Shown: positions 8,152 to 17,101, counted from the first letter of the stretch. The stretch: 64,000 nt of DNA from Neoroseomonas marina (GCF_012927745.1 NZ_JABBKX010000004.1:124001-188000); one strand, 5' to 3'. Numbers and translations are program-made. Notes: generated by a model not told the origin, from the sequence alone.

Positions 8152-9576
8152 ATGTCTGATGTCGCAATCCAAGCCGGCCTGATCGACCGTGCGCTGAGGC
8201 GGGTCTCGACCCTGTGGCGCGACATGGCGGCGGTGGTCGGCGTTGGCGACCAGGCGGATGCCGACCTGTCCTCCCGGCTCAGGGATTGCCTGGAAGGCCG
8301 CGGTGGCGAGATTTCCGCGCGGGCGCGCGCGGCCGGCCTGGCCGAGACCTACCGGACCCTCGATCCGGCGGGTCGCACCGAGTTCCTCCGGGCGCTCGCC
8401 GCCTTCGATTCCGATGCCGACGCCGTCGGCAAGGCGATGGAGAAGGTCGGTGCTGCCAGTGATGCCGCGGAGCGTGCCGTCGCGACGGCACGCCTGCGCC
8501 GGGCGCTGGAACCGCCGCGGATCCGGCTGCTGACGGCGGTTGCCGCCATTCCTGATGGCGTGAAGTTCCTGGTCGACCTGCGCGCCGACCTGCTGGCCCG
8601 GCAGGATGGGGACAAGCTGCTCCAGGCGCTCGAGACGGACCTCAAGGGGCTGCTCGCGTCCTGGTTCGACGTTGCCTTCCTCGAACTACGCCACATCGAC
8701 TGGCGCTCTCCGGCCGTCATCCTCGAGAAGCTGGTGGAATACGAGGCGGTGCATCGCATCCGCACCTGGCGGGACCTCAAGAACCGCTTGGACTCCGATC
8801 GGCGCTGCTACGCCTTCTTCCATCCCCGCATGCCCGAGGAGCCGCTGATCTTCGTCGAGGTCGCGCTGGTCCAGGGCATGTCGGACAGCGTCCAGCGGCT
8901 GCTCGACGAGAAGGCGCCGGTGCTCGACCCGCGCCAGGCCGATACGGCGGTCTTCTACTCCATCAACAACTGCCAGCGTGGGCTGGACGGCATCTCCTTC
9001 GGCAACTTCCTGATCAAGCGTGTGGTCGGGGTGTTGTCGGACGAAATGCGCAATATCAAGCAGTTTTGCACGCTTTCTCCCATTCCAGGTTACCGGAAGT
9101 GGCTCGATGCCGCCCTGGCTGCCGGGGAGATCGCGCTCACCGAGGAGGAACGGAAGGCGCTGCGCGCTCTCGCGCCCCTGCTGCCGCCGCCGTCTGAAGA
9201 TGCCCCCGAGCCGGACGAGGCGGCGATCCTGCGCAGCCTGCTCGCCCGTCGCCCGCCTTGGCGGGAGGAGGGGACGCAGAAGGTGCTGGAACCGCTGCTC
9301 TCGCGCCTCTGCGCCCGCTACCTGTTGAAGGAGGAAGCACCGCGCCGCCCGGGCCGCGCCCGCGACCCGGTTGCCCATTTCCACCTGTCCAACGGCGCGC
9401 GGATCGAACGCGTGAACTGGAAGGCCGACATCTCCGAGAACGGCCTGCGGCAGTCCCACGGCCTGATGGTCAACTATCTCTACGATCCCGAACGGATCGA
9501 GGACCACCACGAGGCCTATGTCGGCGAAGGGCGCCGTGCGGCGTCGACGGCGATCCGCAAGCTCGCCAAGGCCTAG
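8152..9576 (+). CDS. Malonyl-CoA decarboxylase
   Basis: The 474-residue protein has the two-part MCD layout: an N-terminal all-helical domain (to about residue 160) and a C-terminal GNAT-like catalytic domain. In the latter, PVAHFHLSNGARIERVNW and the terminal SENGLRQSHGLMVNYLYD are typical family signatures, with the candidate catalytic His in HFHLSNG. It converts malonyl-CoA to acetyl-CoA. The ATG at 8152 was preferred over an in-frame GTG two codons upstream because it gives the family start (MSDVA). The gene stands alone; no matB or matC lies next to it, so it may control malonyl-CoA levels rather than malonate use. Confidence 0.92.
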   Translation: MSDVAIQAGLIDRALRRVSTLWRDMAAVVGVGDQADADLSSRLRDCLEGRGGEISARARAAGLAETYRTLDPAGRTEFLRALAAFDSDADAVGKAMEKVGAASDAAERAVATARLRRALEPPRIRLLTAVAAIPDGVKFLVDLRADLLARQDGDKLLQALETDLKGLLASWFDVAFLELRHIDWRSPAVILEKLVEYEAVHRIRTWRDLKNRLDSDRRCYAFFHPRMPEEPLIFVEVALVQGMSDSVQRLLDEKAPVLDPRQADTAVFYSINNCQRGLDGISFGNFLIKRVVGVLSDEMRNIKQFCTLSPIPGYRKWLDAALAAGEIALTEEERKALRALAPLLPPPSEDAPEPDEAAILRSLLARRPPWREEGTQKVLEPLLSRLCARYLLKEEAPRRPGRARDPVAHFHLSNGARIERVNWKADISENGLRQSHGLMVNYLYDPERIEDHHEAYVGEGRRAASTAIRKLAKA

Positions 9577-10024
9577 GCGCAGGACTGCATGATCGCCCGC
9601 TCCGGCGGGTAAGCTGCCACCGCTGGCCGGCGATGACGCCGTCATGGCCGATGCCGGTCTGCAAGTGGTGGCTGCGCATCGAGCTCGGCAGGGACGGGGC
9701 CGCGACCGCGCCTCGCGCCCGTGGTGCTGCCGATGCCGGCGGAATGCTGCGTTGCACATGGCAGATGCGCGAGTGCTGCGCGCGGCCACGGCCTTTGGCG
9801 ACCGGGTGTGCGACCTTTGGCGTGCTCGCAACGGAAACCCGGCATGGTCGCTCTCGCCCGGTTCCTGCTGATCCTGGCGATGACGCTTGCCCGCATGCAC
9901 GGGCTGGCCTGCGGCGCCGCCCCGCCCGTGCGGGTGCGCCGGCGGCCCTGATCGCCGCGGCCTTCTCCCGCCCCGATCCAGGCCCCATAGTCAATGGGGA
10001 GCGAAGGGTCGGGGGAGTCCGGGT
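9577..10024. other. Intergenic region without recognisable gene
   Basis: Between malonyl-CoA decarboxylase and the transketolase-like gene lie 448 bases in which I find no plausible coding sequence; short open frames here have no domain features and are of the type that arises by chance in GC-rich DNA. A small hairpin (CCCCAT at 9983-9988, loop AGTCA, ATGGGG at 9994-9999) precedes the start codon of the next gene by 25 bases and might affect its translation. Confidence 0.4.
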
Positions 10025-12409
10025 ATGACCGCAGAGGGCAAGTCGCGCCGCCAGGACACGCCCGATGCCGCGCGCCGGGTGGAAATCCTTCACGCGCTGG
10101 AACGCAAGCTGCTCTGGCTCTCGGCCTGGATGATCCACCACGCCAACCACATCCGGCCCAATCGCGACGGGCTGAAGGTGGGCGGGCACCAGGCCTCCTG
10201 CGCCTCCTCGGTCTCGATCCTCGCCGCACTCTATTTCGGCATCCTGCGACCGGCCGACCGCGTGGCGGTGAAGCCCCATGCCGGACCGGTCTTCCACGCC
10301 ATCAACTACCTTCTGGGTCGCCAGCAGCGCGAGAAGCTCGAGACGCTGCGTCAGTTCGGCGGCATCCAGCCCTATCCCTCTCGGGTCAAGGACGGGCCGG
10401 AGGTCGATTTCTCCACGGGCTCGGTCGGCCTCGGCGTGGCGCTCGCCTCCTTCGGCTCGCTCGTGCAGGACTACGTCCACCTGCACAACCTCGCGCCCGA
10501 GGGCGTGCCGCCCGGCCGCCATGTGGCCGTAGTGGGCGATGCGGAACTCGACGAGGGCAACATCTACGAGGCCCTGCTCGAAGGCTGGAAGCACGACATC
10601 CGCAATGTCTGGTGGGTGGTCGACTACAACCGCCAGTCCCTCGACAGCGTCGTCCCCGACCGGCTCTTCGGCCGCATCGAGGGCCTGTTCCGCGACATGG
10701 GCTGGAACGTCGTCACGCTGAAATACGGGCGGAAACTCGAGGCCGCCTTCGCGCGCCCGGACGGGGATCAGCTCCGCCGCTGGATCGACGATTGCCCGAA
10801 CAGCCTCTATGCGGCGCTGACCTTCCAGGGCGGGGCGGCGTGGCGCGCCGCGCTGCTCGCCGAGCTCGGCCGGGTCGACGGCATCCGCGCCATCATCGAC
10901 CCGCTGACCGACGACGAGCTTGCGGCGCTGATGAACAACCTCGGCGGCCATGACATCGAGACGCTGACCGAGGCCTTCCACGCCCAGGACGCCGAGGGCG
11001 ACCAGCCCACCTGCTTCATCGCCTACACGGTCAAGGGCATGGGCCTGCCCTTCGCGGGGCACAAGGACAATCACGCCGGGCTGATGACCAAGGAGCAGAT
11101 GGAGGGCTTCCGCCAGTCGCTCGGCATCCGCTCCGGCCATGAATGGGACCCCTTCGAGGGCCTGGGCATCCCCGAGGCGGAGCTGCGGGACTTCCTGGCC
11201 TCCGTTCCCTTCGCGAAGACGCTGAGGCCGGGCGGGCGCTCGCTCGCCTCGCCCACGATCCATGTGCCCGCCGCCTTCGCCCCGCCGCGGGTGGGCGAAG
11301 GGCGGAAACTCTCCACCCAGCAGGCCTTCGGCGAGATCCTTGCCGAGATCGGGCGCGGGCAGGGCGAATTCGCCGACCTCGCGAAGCGCATCGTCACCAC
11401 CAGCCCCGACGTGACCGTCAGCACCAATCTCGGGCCCTGGGTGAACCGCCGCGGCATCTTCGACCGGCACAAGAAGAACGACGTCTTCCGCGACGCGAAG
11501 CTGGCATCCGCGCAGCGCTGGGGCATGTCGCCCGAGGGCCAGCATGTCGAGCTCGGCATCGCGGAGCAGAACCTGTTCCTGGTGCTGGCCGGGCTGGGGC
11601 TGGCGGATCGGCTCTACGGCGCGCGGCTGCTGCCGATCGGCACGGTCTACGATCCCTTCGTCAACCGCGGCCTCGATGCGCTGATCTATGCCTGCTACCA
11701 GGATGCGCGGTTCCTGCTGGTCTCCACGCCCTCGGGCCTGACGCTGGCGCCGGAAGGGGGGCAGCACCAATCCGTCAACACGCCGCTGATCGGCATGGCG
11801 GCGGACCGGCTGGCCTCCTTCGAGCCGGCCCATGCCGACGAGCTCGCCATCCTGCTGCGCCACGCCTTCGACCACATGCAGAAGCCGGACGGTTCGGCCG
11901 TGTGGTTGCGGCTTTCGACGCGGGGGCTCGAGCAGCCGCCGCGGACGCTCGATCCGGCGGCGGTCATCGCCGGCGCGCATTGGGTCGTGCCGCCGGGGCA
12001 GGGGGCGCGGATCGCCATCGCCTACCAGGGCGCGCTCGCGCCCGAGGCGGTCGCCGCCTTCGAGGAGTTGCGGAGCGAGGAACCCATGGCGGGCCTGCTC
12101 GCCATCACGAGCCCTGACCGGCTGCATGCCGACTGGCTCGCGGTGCGGCGGCAGGTGCGGGGCGGCGTGCGGGCGGGCTCGCATATCGAACGCATCCTGG
12201 CCCCGCTCGCACCCGGCGCGGCGCTGGTCACGGTGCTGGACGGGCACCCGGCGGCCCATGCCTGGCTGGGGGCGGTGCGCGGGCAGCGCGTCGTGCCATT
12301 GGGGGTCGACCGTTTCGGCCAGGCAGGCGACATCCCGGATCTCTATCGGGAATACGGGCTCGACAGCGACGCCATCCTCGACGCCTGCGCCGAAGCGCTG
12401 CTGGGCTGA
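10025..12409 (+). CDS. AceE-like transketolase / pyruvate dehydrogenase E1-type enzyme
   Basis: A 794-residue thiamine diphosphate enzyme. The N-terminal half holds the cofactor motif GDAELDEGNIYEALLEGWKH followed by VVDYNRQSLD, a variant of the GDG-x-NN box in which the second Gly is Ala. Other E1/transketolase elements are KVGGHQASCAS, the VDFSTGSVGLG loop and KGMGLPFAGHKDNHAG. The C-terminal half has a transketolase pyrimidine-binding domain (HVELGIAEQNLFLVLAGLGL). It is closest in layout to homodimeric AceE but about 90 residues shorter. No E2 or E3 gene is adjacent, so a free-standing role with a different aldehyde acceptor is possible. The ATG at 10025 gives the natural N-terminus. Confidence 0.8.
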   Translation: MTAEGKSRRQDTPDAARRVEILHALERKLLWLSAWMIHHANHIRPNRDGLKVGGHQASCASSVSILAALYFGILRPADRVAVKPHAGPVFHAINYLLGRQQREKLETLRQFGGIQPYPSRVKDGPEVDFSTGSVGLGVALASFGSLVQDYVHLHNLAPEGVPPGRHVAVVGDAELDEGNIYEALLEGWKHDIRNVWWVVDYNRQSLDSVVPDRLFGRIEGLFRDMGWNVVTLKYGRKLEAAFARPDGDQLRRWIDDCPNSLYAALTFQGGAAWRAALLAELGRVDGIRAIIDPLTDDELAALMNNLGGHDIETLTEAFHAQDAEGDQPTCFIAYTVKGMGLPFAGHKDNHAGLMTKEQMEGFRQSLGIRSGHEWDPFEGLGIPEAELRDFLASVPFAKTLRPGGRSLASPTIHVPAAFAPPRVGEGRKLSTQQAFGEILAEIGRGQGEFADLAKRIVTTSPDVTVSTNLGPWVNRRGIFDRHKKNDVFRDAKLASAQRWGMSPEGQHVELGIAEQNLFLVLAGLGLADRLYGARLLPIGTVYDPFVNRGLDALIYACYQDARFLLVSTPSGLTLAPEGGQHQSVNTPLIGMAADRLASFEPAHADELAILLRHAFDHMQKPDGSAVWLRLSTRGLEQPPRTLDPAAVIAGAHWVVPPGQGARIAIAYQGALAPEAVAAFEELRSEEPMAGLLAITSPDRLHADWLAVRRQVRGGVRAGSHIERILAPLAPGAALVTVLDGHPAAHAWLGAVRGQRVVPLGVDRFGQAGDIPDLYREYGLDSDAILDACAEALLG

Positions 12410-12514
12410 CAGCCGCCGCGAACTTTTTTCGTCCGCCCTGTCGATTCCGCCGCCCGACATTCGTCGCATCGGCAGGAGGGTCGATGGGGCCTTCCGCGAT
12501 CGAGGAGAACGACG

Positions 12515-12937
12515 ATGCGTGTGATGGTGATGGTCAAGGCGACGGCCGACAGCGAGGCGGGCGCCATGCCCACGACCGAGCTCCTGCAGGCGATGACCAG
12601 CTTCAACGACGAACTCGTGAAGGCCGGGGTGATGCTGGCGGGCGAGGGGCTTCGCCCGTCCTCGCAGGGCAAGCGCGTCGCCTTCGACGGGCCTCGGCGG
12701 GCCGTGATCGATGGTCCCTTCGCCGAGACGCGCGAACTGGTCGCGGGCTTCTGGCTGTGGGAAGTCAAGGACATGGCCGAGGCCGTGGAATGGGTGAAGC
12801 GCTGCCCCAATCCGATGCCCGGCCCGAGCGAGATCGAGATCCGGCCCGTTGTGGAGGCCGGCGATTTCGGTGAGGCCATGACCGAGGAACTCGGCGAGCA
12901 GATCCAGCGCCTGAGGGAGCAGACCGCCGGCCGCTGA
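12515..12937 (+). CDS. YciI-related DGPF-domain protein, partner of the ECF sigma factor
   Basis: The 140-residue ferredoxin-like-fold protein carries DGPFAETRE at residues 66-74, the hallmark of the DGPFxE (YCII-related) family. The family fold begins with MRVMVMVKA and ends with a Glu-Glu-rich helix. Genes of this type sit next to ECF42 sigma factors in many bacteria and are thought to act in the same pathway; the biochemical role is unsettled. The sigma gene follows after 47 bases, which supports one operon. The start has a GAGGAGAACG ribosome-binding stretch upstream. Confidence 0.88.
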   Translation: MRVMVMVKATADSEAGAMPTTELLQAMTSFNDELVKAGVMLAGEGLRPSSQGKRVAFDGPRRAVIDGPFAETRELVAGFWLWEVKDMAEAVEWVKRCPNPMPGPSEIEIRPVVEAGDFGEAMTEELGEQIQRLREQTAGR

Positions 12938-12984
12938 CCGGCGGCGGCTTGCCGCGTCACGCCCTGCCGCCGTAAGCGGGGGGC

Positions 12985-14259
12985 GTGGCGTCGACGGATC
13001 CTCACCGGGCGATCGAGGCGGTCTTCCGCATCGAACGGGCCAGGCTCATCGGAGGCCTGGTCCGGATGCTGCGGCAGATCGACCTTGCCGAGGAATGTGC
13101 CCAGGACGCGTTGCTGGCCGCCCTCGCCGAATGGCCACGGACGGGCGTACCGGCGAACCCCGGCGCCTGGCTGATGGTCACGGCGAAGCGGCGGGCCGTC
13201 GACCACATCCGTCGCGAACGGATGGTCAGCCGCAAGCACGAGGAAATCGCCCGCGAGATCGACACTGGCGGGGATGAGAGCGGCGCCGCGCGCGATGCCG
13301 CGTTGGACGACGAGTATGGCGACGAGCTGCTGGCCCTGATCTTCACCGCCTGCCATCCGGTCCTCGCCCCCGAGGCGCGTGCCGCCCTGACGCTCCGGCT
13401 GATCGGCGGACTGACGACGGAGGAGATCGCGCGGGCCTTCCTCTCCTCCGAGCCCACGATCGCGCAGCGGATCGTGCGGGCGAAGCGGACGCTCGGGAAC
13501 AGCGGCCTGGCCTATGCCGTGCCGCGGGGCGCGGAGCGGGCCGGGCGCCTCGCCTCGGTGCTCGAGGTTCTCTATCTCATCTTCAACGAAGGCTACGCGG
13601 CGACGGCCGGCGACAACCTCGTCCGCCCCACGCTGTGTGCCGAGGCATGCCGGCTCGGCCGGATCCTGGCAGGGCTGGCCCCGGAAGAGCCGGAGGTGTT
13701 CGGGCTGCTGGCCCTGATGGAGATCCAGGCATCGCGGCTCGCGGCGCGGATCGGGCCGGATGGCGCGCTGGTGCCGTTGCCCGCGCAGAACCGCGCAGGC
13801 TGGGATCGGCTGCGGATCCGGCGCGGCCTCGCCGCGCTGGACCGCGCCGAGGCCCTTGGCGGCGCGGACGGGCCTTATGCGTTGCAGGCGGCGCTCGCGG
13901 CCTGCCACGCCCGGGCGAGGTCCTACGCCGACACGGATTGGAGGCGGATCGCCGGGCTCTACGACCGCTTGGCCGTGGCGCTGCCATCACCGGTGGTGGA
14001 GCTCAACCGGGCCATCGCGCACGGCATGGCCTTCGGCCCGGAGGCGGGGCTCGGCCTGCTTGCGGCGCTGGAAGCCTCCGATGCGCTCGGCGGTTACGCC
14101 CCGCTGCCGGCGGCGAAGGGGGACGCCCTCTTCCGCGCCGGGCGGCTCGCCGAGGCGAAGGTCGCCTTCACCGAGGCGGCCGGTCTGACGCGGAACGCGC
14201 GGGAACGGGACTTCCTGCTCGGGCGCGCGGCCGCCTGCGGTGCCGGCACCATGCCCTGA
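12985..14259 (+). CDS. ECF42-type sigma factor with C-terminal TPR-like extension
   Basis: A 424-residue protein starting at GTG 12985. Region sigma2 lies at about residues 8-75 (DLAEECAQDALLAALAEWP, then AWLMVTAKRRAVDHIRRER), and sigma4 at about 115-175, with the helix-turn-helix around LTTEEIARAFLSSEPTIAQR. The remaining 230 residues form a helical TPR-like extension, which is diagnostic of the ECF42 group (ECF factors otherwise have about 180-200 residues). These factors lack a classical anti-sigma factor, and the C-terminal extension is thought to control activity. The neighbour with a DGPF domain is the expected partner. Confidence 0.9.
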   Translation: MASTDPHRAIEAVFRIERARLIGGLVRMLRQIDLAEECAQDALLAALAEWPRTGVPANPGAWLMVTAKRRAVDHIRRERMVSRKHEEIAREIDTGGDESGAARDAALDDEYGDELLALIFTACHPVLAPEARAALTLRLIGGLTTEEIARAFLSSEPTIAQRIVRAKRTLGNSGLAYAVPRGAERAGRLASVLEVLYLIFNEGYAATAGDNLVRPTLCAEACRLGRILAGLAPEEPEVFGLLALMEIQASRLAARIGPDGALVPLPAQNRAGWDRLRIRRGLAALDRAEALGGADGPYALQAALAACHARARSYADTDWRRIAGLYDRLAVALPSPVVELNRAIAHGMAFGPEAGLGLLAALEASDALGGYAPLPAAKGDALFRAGRLAEAKVAFTEAAGLTRNARERDFLLGRAAACGAGTMP

Positions 14260-14329
14260 CGCGGCTTGCCGCCGCCGTCGGCGCTCAGGGTCGGAACAGG
14301 GGCGCCGGCCTGACCCGGGTCCCAACCCG

Positions 14330-14953
14330 TCATGAGGGTGGGATGAAGGGCTGCTGGATCGCCTGGAAGGCCTCCATTGCCTCGAGGTCCCGGCAGCGGC
14401 GGGTGAGGGCAGGCAGGGCGACCGGATCGAGCAGGCCCGGATGGGCCTCCGTCACGAACCGCACCGCCGCGGCGAGCGCGATGTCGGCATGCGTGATGGC
14501 CGCGCCGCACAGGAACGGCGTCGCCGCGGTGGCGGCCGCGGTCTCGAGCACGGCTGCCGTTGCGGTCACCTGCGCCCCGCGCCTCTCGATCAGGAGGGGC
14601 GAAGGATGGTCGTGCAGGATCTTCTCGTAGAACAGGCTGACCGCGGTCTCCGCCATGCCTGTCGCGAGACCGACCAGCTGCCGGGCCGCCAGCCGGTGCA
14701 CCGGGTCCGCGGGCATCAGCGCGGTCCCCGGAGGCGCCAACTCGTCGAGTTGCGCCAGGATCAGGTGGCTGTCCGTCAGGGCCACGCCATCCACGAGCAG
14801 GACGGGAACGCGGGTGAGGGGGCTGAGCGGACGGATGCGGCCGGCGTCCCCGAAGGTGGACCACGGGCGGTGTTCGAAGGCGATGCCGTAGAGGGTCAGG
14901 GCGATCCCCACCCGCCTCACGAACGGCGAATCATACTGCCCGATCAGGATCAT
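14330..14953 (-). CDS. Glutathione S-transferase family protein
   Basis: A 207-residue cytosolic GST. The N-terminal thioredoxin-like domain (residues 1-78) begins MILIGQYDSPFVRRVGIAL, where Ser9 is the likely activating residue. The cis-Pro loop reads TRVPVLLVDG and the GSH-binding pair is in ALTDSHLIL. The C-terminal helical domain contains THADIALAAAVRF, the conserved N-capping Asp motif. It transfers glutathione to an electrophile or acts as an isomerase; the substrate is unknown. It is convergent with the sigma factor and 128 bases from the tRNA gene on the other strand. Confidence 0.88.
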   Translation of the reverse strand: MILIGQYDSPFVRRVGIALTLYGIAFEHRPWSTFGDAGRIRPLSPLTRVPVLLVDGVALTDSHLILAQLDELAPPGTALMPADPVHRLAARQLVGLATGMAETAVSLFYEKILHDHPSPLLIERRGAQVTATAAVLETAAATAATPFLCGAAITHADIALAAAVRFVTEAHPGLLDPVALPALTRRCRDLEAMEAFQAIQQPFIPPS

Positions 14954-15080
14954 CCGGCCCTCCTTGGCCCATTCCGGCCCGCTAGCCTCGCCTGGCCGGC
15001 CGATTTCCGTCCAGCCGCGCTTGGAAACCCCGGCCCCATGCGCTACACCCCGGCCCCTGCCGCCGCGCGGCGCCTCGCGG

Positions 15081-15165
15081 GCGGGCGTGGTGGAACTGGT
15101 AGACACGCCGGATTTAGGTTCCGGTGGCGCAAGCCGTGGGGGTTCAAATCCCTTCGCCCGCACCA
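15081..15165 (+). tRNA. tRNA-Leu (anticodon UAG)
   Basis: The 85-nt gene folds as a class II tRNA. The acceptor stem GCGGGCG (15081-15087) pairs with CGCCCGC (15155-15161), followed by discriminator A and an encoded CCA (15163-15165). The anticodon stem CCGGA/TCCGG encloses TTTAGGT, giving anticodon TAG at 15115-15117. The T arm contains GGTTCAAATCC, and a long variable arm is present, as expected for leucine. Confidence 0.97.
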
Positions 15166-15213
15166 AAGGCGCCGCCGGGTTTCTCTAGCCTTAGAATGGA
15201 TGGACGTCCCTCG

Positions 15214-17043
15214 ATGCAGGTCACCGAGCTCGCGAATGACGGTCTGAAGCGCGCTTATTCCGTCACCGTTTCCGCGGGCGACATCGCCTCCACGCGCGAC
15301 AAGCGCCTGGCCGAGATCGCCAAGACCGTGACCATGCCGGGCTTCCGCCCGGGCAAGGTCCCGATGTCGGTCGTCAGCCGCCGCTACGGTTCGGCCGTGC
15401 TGGGCGAGGTGCTGGAGCAGTCGGTGTCCGATTCGTCGCGCAAGGTGATCGACGACCGCGGGCTGAAGCCCGCGATGCAGCCGAAGATCGAGATCGTGAA
15501 CTTCGCCGAGGGCGCCGACCTCGAATTCAAGATGGAATTCGAGATCCTGCCGGATGTCCCGATGCCTGATTTCTCGGGAATCGCGCTGGAGCGGCTCAAG
15601 GCCGAGCCGACCGACGATGCGATCGAGAAGGCGCTGGCCTCCATCGCCGAGCGCAACGGCACGCTCGAGGACGCCGAGCCGCGCGCCGCGACCAAGGGCG
15701 ACGTGCTGGTCTGCGACTTCACCGGCCGCCTGCCCGCCGACCTGCTGAAGAACGGCCCTGGCCTCGGCGCCGTCCCGGGCAACCCCGGTGAGATGCCGAC
15801 CGGCTGGAACCTCTCGGTGCCGGCGGGTCTCGCCGCCGAGGTCTCGGCCATCGGGTCCGAGAAGGGCCTCCCCTATTTCGACGTGACGGTGAAGGGTTCG
15901 GCCGGCGAAGCGGGCGCGATCCGCATCGACGCGGGCGAGGCGGTTGCGGCGAAGCCCGGCGCCGTCCTGACGCTGTCGATCCTCGCCCATGTCGCCGCCG
16001 GCGCCCTGCCGGCCGGCGCTGCGGCGAGCTTCGGCCTGGAGGAGCGTTCGGCCGACGCGGCGCTGGGCGTCGCGCGCGCCAATGCCTCGCTCGGCGCGAA
16101 TGGCGACCGCGTCACCCTGACCCTGTCGGACGCCGCGGGCCTCGCCTTCGTGCGCCCGCTGATTGAGGTCGCGATCCCCGCCGGCGCGGCGGTTGACCTG
16201 ACGCTGCGCGTCGGCCCCGCGCGGCTCTATGCCGGCGCCGAGGAGCCCGAGGCCCGCATCTTCGCCGGCGGCACGGCCAGCGACATGCCGATCGAGGTCG
16301 GCGGTGCCGGCTTCATCCCGGGCTTCACCGAGCAGATGGACGGCATGGCGCCGGGCGAATCGCGCGACATCGACGTGACCTTCCCTGCCGACTACGGCTC
16401 GGCCGAGCTGGCCGGGAAGCATGCGCGCTTCACCATCGCGGCGAAGGCGCTGAAGACCCGCAAGCCGCGCGCGGTTGACGACGAACTCGCCAAGGCCGTC
16501 GGCATGGCCGACCTCGGCGCGCTGAAGGAGGCGATCCGCGGGTCGCTGCAGCGGGAGTATGACGCGCTGTCGCGCCTGAAGGTGAAGCGGGCGCTGCTCG
16601 ACAGCCTCGCCGACCGGGCGACCTTCCCGGTGCCGGACGGCATGGTGGATGCCGAGTTCAACCAGATCTGGCAGCGCGTGGAGGCCGACCTCAAGGCCGG
16701 GCGCCTCGACGACGAGGACAAGGGCAAGGACGAGGCGACGCTGCGGACCGAATACCGCACGATCGCCGAGCGCCGCATTCGCCTCGGCCTGATGCTGTCC
16801 GAGATCGGTCGGGCGAACAACGTCCAGGTCGCGCAGGATGAGATGACGCGCGCGGTCTACCAGGAAGCCTCGCGCTATCCCGGCCAGGAGCAGCAGGTCC
16901 TGGAGTTCTTCCGCAAGAATCCGCAGGCCGCGGAGAACCTTCGCGCGCCGCTGTTCGAGGAGAAGGTCGTCGACTTCATGCTCGAACTGGCGAAGGTCAC
17001 CGAGCGCCAGGTTGCGCCCGAGGAACTGACCGCCGCCGCCTGA
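15214..17043 (+). CDS. tig: Trigger factor with a large inserted domain
   Basis: Ribosome-associated chaperone and prolyl isomerase. The translation from ATG 15214 starts as trigger factors do (MQVTELANDGLKRAY), with the ribosome-docking signature MPGFRPGKVP at residues 41-50. An in-frame ATG 18 bases upstream is less likely. The FKBP-type PPIase domain begins at GDVLVCDFTGR (162-172) and resumes only at about residue 346, with SDMPIEVGGAGFIPGFTEQM and the PADYGSAELAGKHARF strand. Between them are about 168 extra in-frame residues not found in ordinary trigger factors (usual length 430-450; here 609). The C-terminal chaperone arms (about 415-609) look complete. It is monocistronic, with a terminator 28 bases after the stop. 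Confidence 0.93.
   Translation: MQVTELANDGLKRAYSVTVSAGDIASTRDKRLAEIAKTVTMPGFRPGKVPMSVVSRRYGSAVLGEVLEQSVSDSSRKVIDDRGLKPAMQPKIEIVNFAEGADLEFKMEFEILPDVPMPDFSGIALERLKAEPTDDAIEKALASIAERNGTLEDAEPRAATKGDVLVCDFTGRLPADLLKNGPGLGAVPGNPGEMPTGWNLSVPAGLAAEVSAIGSEKGLPYFDVTVKGSAGEAGAIRIDAGEAVAAKPGAVLTLSILAHVAAGALPAGAAASFGLEERSADAALGVARANASLGANGDRVTLTLSDAAGLAFVRPLIEVAIPAGAAVDLTLRVGPARLYAGAEEPEARIFAGGTASDMPIEVGGAGFIPGFTEQMDGMAPGESRDIDVTFPADYGSAELAGKHARFTIAAKALKTRKPRAVDDELAKAVGMADLGALKEAIRGSLQREYDALSRLKVKRALLDSLADRATFPVPDGMVDAEFNQIWQRVEADLKAGRLDDEDKGKDEATLRTEYRTIAERRIRLGLMLSEIGRANNVQVAQDEMTRAVYQEASRYPGQEQQVLEFFRKNPQAAENLRAPLFEEKVVDFMLELAKVTERQVAPEELTAAA
15740..16250 (+). other. Inserted domain inside the trigger factor PPIase region
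   Basis: Residues about 177-345 of the trigger factor. The segment opens with GPGLGAVPGNPGEMPTGW, continues with GSEKGLPYFDVTVKGSAG, and closes with GAAVDLTLRVGPARLYAGA. This order of motifs (GAVxGxPGxxPTGW, then GxExGxxYxDxxxxG, then a final AxDxTLRxGxPxL) resembles beta-sandwich, carbohydrate-binding-like modules that I associate with phage tail and tail-fibre proteins. Composition and codon use do not stand out from the host gene. The resemblance is my pattern recognition and needs a profile search; that it is an insertion is clear from the split FKBP domain. Confidence 0.7.
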
Positions 17044-17052
17044 TCCCGCGCG

Positions 17053-17066
17053 GAACCTATAGGTTC
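17053..17066. repeat. Perfect 14-bp palindrome after tig
   Basis: GAACCTATAGGTTC is fully self-complementary and lies 9 bases after the trigger factor stop codon, just before the terminator stem. It could be a protein-binding site or a short pre-terminator hairpin. No second copy is evident in this window. Confidence 0.6.
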
Positions 17067-17070
17067 GCAT

Positions 17071-17101
17071 GGGGCAGCCGGGTGACCGGCTGCCCCTTTT
17101 T
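17071..17101 (+). terminator. Strong intrinsic terminator of tig
   Basis: An 11-bp perfect GC stem (GGGGCAGCCGG at 17071-17081 with CCGGCTGCCCC at 17086-17096) with a GTGA tetraloop is followed directly by TTTTT (17097-17101). It ends the tig transcript and isolates the liv-type operon downstream. Confidence 0.95.

Noticed and set aside
9577-10024. Small genes in the malonyl-CoA decarboxylase to transketolase gap
   Set aside because: Short frames such as 9644-9871 have no ribosome site, no domain and chance-like composition.
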